Made by a program: the position numbers and the translations under genes. The notes beneath the pieces are model-generated. The model was given only the letters and a program-made list of their open reading frames with translations. It had not been told where the DNA came from and made no database searches. From assembly GCA_027027005.1 (NCBI GenBank), contig JALVMN010000072.1, positions 1 to 45,535 of the forward strand: a stretch of DNA of 45,535 bases. The letters are read 5' to 3'. Positions 8,277-14,989 of this stretch are shown here, piece after piece (position 1 is the first letter of the stretch; every line of letters starts with the position of its first letter). The stretch is from Desulfobacterales bacterium. Lineage in GTDB: Bacteria; Desulfobacterota; DSM-4660; Desulfatiglandales; Desulfatiglandaceae.

Positions 8277-9299
8277 TTAAATATAAAGTAATCCCTTCCC
8301 GGCAAAATGCCTCAGCCAGGACTTTGTGCCTGACGAGACATCACCAGGAAGAAGGGTGATGATTGAAGCTGTTTTTTCTATACTTCCCACTCTATCAAAA
8401 TAGTCAAAGAAAAAATCCAACTCTTTTGCTTCTGGAGGTTTCTCACCACTTAGAGAATCCAGTAAGTTATGCCAGAAAGTAGGGGAAATTTCAAAAAAAC
8501 CCCCTTCTCTCATGGCCGCTATCTTCTCAAATGGGAGCTTTGAGCAATCGGGCAACAGGATTTCCGCAGATCGAAGCGGCTCGGCTGAAATGATATCTCC
8601 AGATACTGACTCTTCAAACCGGTCCTTCACAAATTGGAATACCTCTTGTGAAAAGGTAACAACCAGGGAAAATTGTTTGAGACCCGTGCCGAAAAGCCGT
8701 ACCCAGGCATCCACAATAAATTCCAGTTGTTCATGGCCCATTGGCGTGAGCCCGGAGGAAAGGGCTGCATCCAAAGCGGAAGGAGGTGTGCTAACAAGCT
8801 CATCCAGGGCACCCTCCAATGGAGAGGGAAGGCAGGCAATGCCCTGAAGGGCAACGTCAGCGGCTGTTTGATTTTTTTCAAACTCGAAGTAGAGATAAAG
8901 AGCCAGGTGCCAAAGGGCAGATGGTCGAATCCCTTCCTCCTTAGGAAGTGAGGCCTTGCCCCCTTTGATCAAGGATACGATCTCCCACATGGTGTCTTGG
9001 TCTTGATCCATCAAGGCAAAGGTTTTCAAAAAATCTCTAAAATTCAACTCCCCTCTTGTCTGGGCCCACATCCGGACTTCTGCCACAGTCTTTTTGAACT
9101 CAGCAGGGGGCTTGTATTCAGTTGGAGGATGTATCTTAGAGATAAACTCTTGTGCCTCTTTTATGACCTCTGCTTCCAAATACCACGGCTCTCCCACGAA
9201 GATGCGAGGAAAGAGCCCTGCAACCCTTTTTATGCGGGGTTCAGAAAGATACAGGTGAGGAAAAATGAGAACTCTTAAATCGCCAGTACCCTCGGCCAT
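8277..9299 (-). CDS. Conserved-looking protein of unknown function, 340 aa
   Basis: I do not recognise this protein. The 340-residue sequence has no signal peptide, no membrane segment and no cysteine-rich or nucleotide-binding motif. It begins with a strand-rich stretch (LRVLIFPHLYLSEP) and continues as mostly helical, acidic sequence with many Glu, Asp and Leu residues. Codon use looks like its neighbours and it is packed into a cluster: the start follows the acetoacetate-CoA ligase stop by six bases, and the Trm112-like gene follows 18 bases after its stop, so it is very likely a real translated gene. Opening words (loves of sites called out in text such as HLYLSEP and FVGEPW) give no family clue. 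A soluble cytoplasmic role is inferred only. Confidence 0.75.
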   Translation of the reverse strand: MAEGTGDLRVLIFPHLYLSEPRIKRVAGLFPRIFVGEPWYLEAEVIKEAQEFISKIHPPTEYKPPAEFKKTVAEVRMWAQTRGELNFRDFLKTFALMDQDQDTMWEIVSLIKGGKASLPKEEGIRPSALWHLALYLYFEFEKNQTAADVALQGIACLPSPLEGALDELVSTPPSALDAALSSGLTPMGHEQLEFIVDAWVRLFGTGLKQFSLVVTFSQEVFQFVKDRFEESVSGDIISAEPLRSAEILLPDCSKLPFEKIAAMREGGFFEISPTFWHNLLDSLSGEKPPEAKELDFFFDYFDRVGSIEKTASIITLLPGDVSSGTKSWLRHFAGKGLLYI

Positions 9300-9305
9300 A
9301 TCCCA

Positions 9306-11264
9306 TCAGTCCTCTTGGAGTTCAGGGATATTGGCATAGAAATCAAGGGCCTCAGGGTTCCTGAGGGAATCCTTGTTCAAGACCGGCCTGTTGTGAATGA
9401 CGTTTTTAACCGCCAGCTCTACCTTTTTCATATTAAGGGTATAAGGGATATCTGGCACTTCTATTATTTTTGCAGGCACATGCCTGGGAGACGCATTGGT
9501 GCGAATCACGTCACGGATCTTCTTTTTCAGCTCATCGGTGAGCTGATAGCCAGGCTTCATCTTGACAAACAATATGACCCTTACATCGTTTTTCCACTCT
9601 TGGCCCACCACGATGCTGTCTTCAATCTCCTCAAGCAATTCCACCTGCCTGTATATCTCGGCTGTGCCAATCCTCACTCCCCCTGGATTCAATGTGGCAT
9701 CCGAGCGACCATAAATTATCACGCCTCCCCGGTCATTTATCAGGATATAGTCTCCATGACGCCACACTCCTGGATAGACATCAAAGTAAGCGGAATGATA
9801 CTTTTTCCCATCAGGGTCATTCCAAAAGTATATGGGCATGGAAGGGAAGGGCGCGGTACATACCAGTTCTCCTTGTTTGTTTATTACAGGCCTTCCATTT
9901 TCATCCCAGGCCTCCACCTTCATGGCAAGTCCACGGCACTGAAGCTCTCCAGCATAAACCGGCTTCATGGGACATCCAAGGGCAAAACAGCCATTAAGAT
10001 CAGTCCCCCCAGAGATGGATGAAAGTTGCACGTCGCTTTTCACTTCCTGGTAAATGTATTCGAAGCCTTCCTCGGATAAGGGTGATCCTGTGGAAAGGAT
10101 TGTCTTAAGGGGGCTCAAATCATAGTCCTGACCTGGTTTAACCCCTTCATTCATCAAGGCGCTTATGTAGCCTGCGCTGGTACCAAAGATGGTAATTTTC
10201 TCATCCTGGGCCATTTTCCACAGGGCTCCAGGGTCTGGGTAAAATGGATTTCCATCAAAAAGGACAAGGGTTGCACCTAGGGAAAGTGAACTTGTCAACC
10301 AGTTCCACATCATCCAGCCACAGGTAGTAAAGTAAAAGATGGTGTCTTCTCTCTTCAGATCAGTATGAAGCATCAATTCCTTGATGTGGTGGACCAATAT
10401 GCCGCCTGCACTCTGGACCATGCACTTGGGAAGGCCTGTGGTGCCTGAAGAATACATGATGTAAAGGGGATGCTCGAAAGGTAGCTGTTCAAATTCGACC
10501 TTAAGGCCTGTTTCAGAAGACTTGAAATCATTGTACATCACGGCATTGGGAATACCGGATATGTCAGGATTTTCATCGGTGTAAGGCACCACCACAACGC
10601 GCTCGGTGGTGGGTAGCTCCTTTAAGACCTCTCTTATCCGGGCGAGGGAGTCAAATTGTCTGCCCTTGAAGGAGTAACCGTTGGCAGTAAACAAGACCTT
10701 GGGTTGGATCTGGCCGAATCGGTCCAGCACACCCTTTATACCGAAATCAGGGGAGCAGGAAGACCATATGGCGCCAACGCTAGTGGCAGCCAGCATGGCT
10801 ATAATGGTCTCCGGCATATTGGGCATAAAGCCAACCACCCGGTCTCCCTGGGTCACACCAATGTCCCTAAGAGATTTTGCAACCCGGGCTACTTCATCGT
10901 ATAGTTCCTTATAAGTGAGCCTGCGGCTCTCCTCCATGGCCTCTCCCTTGAAAATCAGGGCCACGTGCTCGTCTCTGTAACGAAGCAGGTGTTGTGCAAA
11001 GTTGAGTTCAGAGCCTATGAACCACCTGGCCCCTGGCATCTTGGCCAGGTCGTCAACCACTGTGTCGTATGGCTTGGAGGCCTTTATCTCGGCAAAATCC
11101 CACATCTCGGCCCAGAACTGTGGGATATTTTCTATGGACCACTGATAAAGCTCTTCGTACTCGGTAAATTCATTTGAATACTTCTCATTAATAAGGGTCA
11201 AGAACTTGTACATATTGGAATTTTTGACCCTCTCTTCACTTGGCTCCCACAGTATCTTGGACAT
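9306..11264 (-). CDS. aacS: Acetoacetate-CoA ligase (acetoacetyl-CoA synthetase)
   Basis: Activates acetoacetate with ATP and CoA to acetoacetyl-CoA in the cytoplasm, feeding ketone-body or short-chain acid metabolism. The 652-residue enzyme is of the ANL superfamily: an N-terminal FWAEMWDF segment shared with acetyl- and acetoacetyl-CoA synthetases, the phosphate-binding loop MYSSGTTGLPK (about 267-277), the motif STGSPLSEEGFEYIYQEV, the ISGGTDLNGCF region, the hinge region YGRSDATLNPGGVRIGTAEIYR and a C-terminal domain ending near the catalytic lysine region. SISGGTDL in place of the acetyl-CoA synthetase counterpart and the overall length favour AacS. ATG at 11264 is chosen because a full Shine-Dalgarno precedes it; the GTG six bases upstream falls inside that site. 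Related acyl-CoA substrates are possible. Confidence 0.87.
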   Translation of the reverse strand: MSKILWEPSEERVKNSNMYKFLTLINEKYSNEFTEYEELYQWSIENIPQFWAEMWDFAEIKASKPYDTVVDDLAKMPGARWFIGSELNFAQHLLRYRDEHVALIFKGEAMEESRRLTYKELYDEVARVAKSLRDIGVTQGDRVVGFMPNMPETIIAMLAATSVGAIWSSCSPDFGIKGVLDRFGQIQPKVLFTANGYSFKGRQFDSLARIREVLKELPTTERVVVVPYTDENPDISGIPNAVMYNDFKSSETGLKVEFEQLPFEHPLYIMYSSGTTGLPKCMVQSAGGILVHHIKELMLHTDLKREDTIFYFTTCGWMMWNWLTSSLSLGATLVLFDGNPFYPDPGALWKMAQDEKITIFGTSAGYISALMNEGVKPGQDYDLSPLKTILSTGSPLSEEGFEYIYQEVKSDVQLSSISGGTDLNGCFALGCPMKPVYAGELQCRGLAMKVEAWDENGRPVINKQGELVCTAPFPSMPIYFWNDPDGKKYHSAYFDVYPGVWRHGDYILINDRGGVIIYGRSDATLNPGGVRIGTAEIYRQVELLEEIEDSIVVGQEWKNDVRVILFVKMKPGYQLTDELKKKIRDVIRTNASPRHVPAKIIEVPDIPYTLNMKKVELAVKNVIHNRPVLNKDSLRNPEALDFYANIPELQED

Positions 11265-11268
11265 AGGC

Positions 11269-11276
11269 ACCTCCTT
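11269..11276 (-). promoter_or_regulatory. Ribosome-binding site that fixes the aacS start
   Basis: On the minus strand this reads AAGGAGGT, a full anti-16S match, four bases from the ATG at 11264. It contains the GTG at 11270 that would otherwise give a two-residue longer protein, so the ATG is preferred. Confidence 0.8.
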
Positions 11277-11302
11277 AAAGTTGACTAAAATCAGGCATTT
11301 TT

Positions 11303-11331
11303 CCTATAGCATTGAGGCCTTTTTTTTTCAA
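11303..11331 (-). promoter_or_regulatory. Candidate sigma-70 promoter for aacS
   Basis: Minus strand: TTGAAA (11331-11326), a 17-base spacer containing a run of A, then TATAGG (11308-11303). Predicted transcription start near 11296, about 30 bases before the aacS ATG. This would drive the aacS, unknown gene, Trm112-like, lpxL and PMT_2 unit. Confidence 0.6.
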
Positions 11332-11477
11332 CTAAACCTTCCCCGGCTCCTACGGCTTTTCCATTGCCTTGGTCTTACCGGCTTTTGGACCGAATCCGAC
11401 GGAATTCCCTCTTGCGACCGTTTTACCTTGACTCCCATCTGTATTTAGATTAGAAATTTTCGTTTAATTTGCTCAAC
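11332..11477. other. Interval between two divergent promoters, with a GC-rich block
   Basis: The 309-base gap between aacS and lysS holds the two divergent promoters and, between them, this stretch. About 11332-11438 is visibly richer in G and C than the flanks. On the minus strand it carries a 36-codon open frame (ATG at 11438, stop at 11328) whose product would be very basic (11 Lys or Arg). No ribosome-binding site is seen. I cannot assign it; a small RNA, a tiny protein or a remnant of a lost gene are all possible. Confidence 0.3.
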
Positions 11478-11505
11478 TTAAAATTCTTGTCAACTATTTT
11501 ATAAT
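11478..11505 (+). promoter_or_regulatory. Candidate sigma-70 promoter for the lysS-envelope operon
   Basis: TTAAAA (11478-11483), a 16-base spacer, then a perfect TATAAT (11500-11505) in an AT-rich stretch. Transcription would begin near 11512, about 60 bases before the lysS ATG. The -10 box is perfect but the -35 box matches only four of six. Confidence 0.5.
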
Positions 11506-11573
11506 ATTTGAACAATCAGGATCCGAATAGCCTGGAGCTCTAGCTAATAGAGGTGCGATGGAGAAGTTTTCAG

Positions 11574-13058
11574 ATGGAGAAAAGATCTCATCTAGTTGAA
11601 GAGAGGCGTCAGAAGGCAGAAAAACTGCGTCAAAGGGGAATCAATACATATCCCACAGGCTTTCGACCCGATGTCTCCATCGGCGATGTGTTTAAAAGAT
11701 ACGGAGACCTAACTGGCGAGGAGTTGGAAGACCTAAATGCCGTCTGCACGGTAGCCGGGAGGATAATGGCCTGGAGAGATTTTGGCAAGGCCTGCTTCTT
11801 ACACATAAAGGATGAGTGCGCCAAGATCCAGTTGTATGTGCGGAAGGACAAGCTGGGCGAAGAAAAGTTCAATAATTTTAAACTGATGGACCTGGGAGAC
11901 ATCATCGGAGTAAAGGGCCAGGTCTTTAGGACCAGGACAGGGGAGTTGACCATCTTGGTCCATGAGCTTCAGCTTCTGGCCAAATCCCTTCGTCCTTTGC
12001 CAGAGAAATGGCACGGCCTCACCGATGTGGAGACCCGTTATAGGCAGAGATATCTGGACCTCATAGTCAATGACCCTGTCCGGGAGGTGTTCAGGACCCG
12101 GAGCAAGATTGTACAGGAGGTCAGGAATTTCTTTATATCGCGGGGGTTTATGGAGGTAGAAACCCCCATGATGCAGCCCATCCCGGGAGGGGCCACGGCA
12201 AGGCCCTTCAAGACATACCATAACGCCCTTGGCATGGAGCTGTATCTGAGGGTGGCACCCGAACTTTACCTCAAGCGCCTGATCGTGGGGGGATTTGAAA
12301 AGGTCTTTGAGCTGAATCGCAATTTTCGGAACGAGGGTATTTCCATAAAACACAACCCCGAGTTCACCATGCTGGAGTTTTATGTGGCCTATGCCACCTA
12401 CGAGGATCTCATGTCGCTCACTGAAGAACTCTTCCTGCACGTGGTACAAAGCGTTTTAGGAAAAACACAGATTGAATACCAGGGTAATATCATTGACTTC
12501 AAGGCCCCATGGCCCAGACTTTCTTTTTTTGGTGCCTTGACCGAGATGGCAGGAGTCAGCCAAGAAGTTCTAAAAGACCGAGCAGAGGCTGTCAGATTTG
12601 GAGAGTCGGTGGGTATAAAGGTAGATGCAAAAGACACTCACGGCAAGATCCTTACAAAGATATTTGATCATCTCGTGGAGCCCAAGCTGATTCAGCCCCA
12701 CTTTATCGTAAATTATCCGATCGATGTCTCCCCGCTTTCCCGCAGGAGCGAAGAGGCCCCAGATATTGCTGAGCGCTTTGAGCTGTTCATCGGCGGAAAA
12801 GAGATCGCCAACGGCTTTAACGAGCTCAATGACCCGGATGACCAGAAAAGGCGCTTTGAACAACAGGTGGCCATGAGGGAGTCGGGCGACGAAGAGGCCC
12901 AGTTCATGGATGAGGACTACATCGTGGCCCTGGAGCACGGGATGCCTCCAACCGCTGGAGAAGGGATAGGGATTGACAGAGTGGTGATGTTATTGACCGA
13001 CTCACCATCCATCAGGGACGTGATCCTATTTCCCCACATGAGACCTAGGCAGAACTGA
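11574..13058 (+). CDS. lysS: Lysyl-tRNA synthetase, class II
   Basis: Charges tRNA-Lys with lysine using ATP. The 494-residue protein has the N-terminal helix and OB-fold anticodon-binding domain (VAGRIMAWRDFGKACFLHIKDE), class II motif 1 around PMMQPIPGGATARPF, motif 2 in ELNRNFRNEGISIKHNPEF with the FRNEG-type Arg, and motif 3 GEGIGIDRVVMLLTDSPSIRDV near the C-terminus. Length is normal for bacterial LysS. ATG at 11574 is preferred to the in-frame GTG at 11553 because GGAG lies ten bases before it and homology starts at EKRSHLVEERRQK. lolC follows after 25 bases; lysS next to lolCD is an arrangement I associate with Desulfobacterota. Confidence 0.96.
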   Translation: MEKRSHLVEERRQKAEKLRQRGINTYPTGFRPDVSIGDVFKRYGDLTGEELEDLNAVCTVAGRIMAWRDFGKACFLHIKDECAKIQLYVRKDKLGEEKFNNFKLMDLGDIIGVKGQVFRTRTGELTILVHELQLLAKSLRPLPEKWHGLTDVETRYRQRYLDLIVNDPVREVFRTRSKIVQEVRNFFISRGFMEVETPMMQPIPGGATARPFKTYHNALGMELYLRVAPELYLKRLIVGGFEKVFELNRNFRNEGISIKHNPEFTMLEFYVAYATYEDLMSLTEELFLHVVQSVLGKTQIEYQGNIIDFKAPWPRLSFFGALTEMAGVSQEVLKDRAEAVRFGESVGIKVDAKDTHGKILTKIFDHLVEPKLIQPHFIVNYPIDVSPLSRRSEEAPDIAERFELFIGGKEIANGFNELNDPDDQKRRFEQQVAMRESGDEEAQFMDEDYIVALEHGMPPTAGEGIGIDRVVMLLTDSPSIRDVILFPHMRPRQN

Positions 13059-13083
13059 TGCCAGAGGAAGATCTTCACTCAAA

Positions 13084-14310
13084 ATGTACTACGAAATATT
13101 TATAGGCCTGAGATACCTGAGGGCAAAGCGAAAGCAGGCCTTCATATCAGTAATAACCCTCATCTCGGTGCTGGGGGTGATGGTGGGGGTCATGTCTCTC
13201 ATAGTGGTGCTCTCAGTGATGAACGGCTACAGGGCAGACCTCATGTCAAAGATCCTGGGCGTGAACGCCCACGTGCTAATCCTGAGCTATGGTGGCCCGT
13301 TCGACAATTACCGCCAGGTGGGCCACCAGGTGGAAAGGATGGAAGGGGTTGAAGCATCCTCTCCTTTCATCTATGCGCAGGTGATGTTGAATCATGCCGG
13401 CAATGTGTCAGGCGCCGTACTTAGGGGGGTTGACAGCTCTGATGAGGACCACTTGAGATACCTAGAGCCCATGATAAAGTCAGGCTCTATCACATCACTG
13501 ACTGCCCGCTCTGACGGTTATCCCACCATTATAGTGGGTAAAGAGCTTGCCAGGCAGCTAGCGGTGCACCCGGGACTGACCTTGACCGTGGTGGCCCCGG
13601 AGGGAAAGGTGACGCCCCTGGGTAGGGCCCCCTATTCCAAGAAATACAAGGTCGTGGGCCTTTTTGATTCAGGCATGTATGAATACGATGCCTCCATGGT
13701 CTGGATGGACCTCAAGGAGGCCCAGGAGTTACTCGGGATGGGCGACCGGGTGACAGGTGTGGAAGTAAGGGTAAAAGACGTCTATAAGGCTGACAGGATA
13801 GCAGAAAACATCCAAAAGGCCCTTGGATACCCGTTCTGGACAAAGGACTGGATGATGATGAACCGCAACCTTTTTGCAGCCCTAAAACTTGAAAAGATCA
13901 CCATGTTTGTGATCCTCACCATGATAGTGCTGGTGGGGGCCCTCAATATCATAAACACCCTGGTGATGCTTGTAATGGAGAAGAGAAAAGAGGTAGCCAT
14001 CTTGAGGGCCATGGGCGCAAAGGCCAAAGGTGTAATGGCCATCTTCATGGTGCAAGGGGTAGTGGTGGGCATACTGGGCACAGTGGCAGGACTTATATCA
14101 GGTCTCACCCTCTGCTATCTCCTTGCCAAATACAAATTTATCAGCTTGCCTGCAGACGTCTATTACATCTCCACCCTCCCGGTCAAGGTCCAGTGGGTAG
14201 ATGTGGTATTTGTGGCAGTGGCGGCTGTTGTTATCTCATTGCTTGCTACCATTTACCCATCCTACCGGGCGTCAAAGGTGAATCCTGTGGAGGCCCTGCG
14301 TTATGAATGA
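13084..14310 (+). CDS. lolC: Lipoprotein-releasing ABC transporter permease LolC/LolE
   Basis: Inner-membrane subunit of the complex that extracts outer-membrane lipoproteins and hands them to LolA. The 408-residue protein shows the family layout: an N-terminal amphipathic segment with RYLRAKRKQAFISVITLISVLGVMVGVMSLIVVLSVMNGY (first membrane helix about 21-45), a large periplasmic MacB-like domain to about 265, then three membrane helices (about 275-295, 320-340 and 375-395) of the FtsX fold, with EKRKEVAILRAMGAK as the coupling segment to the ATPase. Only one permease gene is present, so the complex is probably a homodimer of this protein with LolD, as in many non-gammaproteobacteria. lolD overlaps its end by eight bases. 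Confidence 0.92.
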   Translation: MYYEIFIGLRYLRAKRKQAFISVITLISVLGVMVGVMSLIVVLSVMNGYRADLMSKILGVNAHVLILSYGGPFDNYRQVGHQVERMEGVEASSPFIYAQVMLNHAGNVSGAVLRGVDSSDEDHLRYLEPMIKSGSITSLTARSDGYPTIIVGKELARQLAVHPGLTLTVVAPEGKVTPLGRAPYSKKYKVVGLFDSGMYEYDASMVWMDLKEAQELLGMGDRVTGVEVRVKDVYKADRIAENIQKALGYPFWTKDWMMMNRNLFAALKLEKITMFVILTMIVLVGALNIINTLVMLVMEKRKEVAILRAMGAKAKGVMAIFMVQGVVVGILGTVAGLISGLTLCYLLAKYKFISLPADVYYISTLPVKVQWVDVVFVAVAAVVISLLATIYPSYRASKVNPVEALRYE

Positions 14311-14989
14311 TATCTCTCGGCCTCTGCTGCTCGCCCTCCGGGATGTCCACAAGTCTTATGAGCACGATGGCCAGACCATTGAGGTCCTAAAAGGGGTCAA
14401 CCTGGAGGTTCGAAGCGGAGAAAGTATAGCCGTGATTGGGGCCTCCGGTGTGGGAAAGACCACACTCCTGAACATCATGGGGAGCCTTGATACCCCCACC
14501 CGAGGGAAAGTTGAATTCATGGCCCAGGACCTCTACAGCATGGACGAAGACTCAATCTGTAGATTCAGGAATCAAAATATCGGGTTTGTGTTTCAATTCC
14601 ACCATCTGCTGCCTGAGCTTACAGCCCTTGAAAATGTTATGATGCCTGCCCTTATTCACAGGATTCCGAAATCACGGGCCGAAGGCATGGCCAGAAGTAT
14701 CCTTGAAAGGGTTGCCATGGGCCACAGGCTGCAACACCGGCCAGGTGAACTCTCGGGAGGTGAGCAGCAGAGGGTGGCCATAGCCCGCGCCCTGGTGATG
14801 AGCCCCAAGCTACTGTTGGCAGATGAGCCCACAGGCAACCTGGACTGGGCAACGGGTGAAAGCGTTGCCCGCCTATTGGTGGAACTCAACAAAGAAGATG
14901 AAACAACCCTGGTGGTTGCAACCCACAACATGAAACTGGCCTCAATGATGTCAAGAGAGGTGGAGATCGTAGAAGGGAATGTTGTTTGA
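14303..14989 (+). CDS. lolD: Lipoprotein-releasing ABC transporter ATPase LolD
   Basis: Cytoplasmic ATPase that powers LolC in releasing lipoproteins from the inner membrane. The 228-residue protein has Walker A GASGVGKTT (about 47-55), Q-loop FQFHHLLPELTALENVMMPAL, signature LSGGEQQR (about 149-156), Walker B LLLADEPTGNLD (about 169-180) and the switch His in VVATHN. The Q-loop followed by HHLLPE-F/L-TALENV is typical of LolD rather than of MacB. It overlaps both neighbours (lolC by eight bases, bamA by eleven), indicating tight translational coupling. Confidence 0.94.
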   Translation: MNDISRPLLLALRDVHKSYEHDGQTIEVLKGVNLEVRSGESIAVIGASGVGKTTLLNIMGSLDTPTRGKVEFMAQDLYSMDEDSICRFRNQNIGFVFQFHHLLPELTALENVMMPALIHRIPKSRAEGMARSILERVAMGHRLQHRPGELSGGEQQRVAIARALVMSPKLLLADEPTGNLDWATGESVARLLVELNKEDETTLVVATHNMKLASMMSREVEIVEGNVV

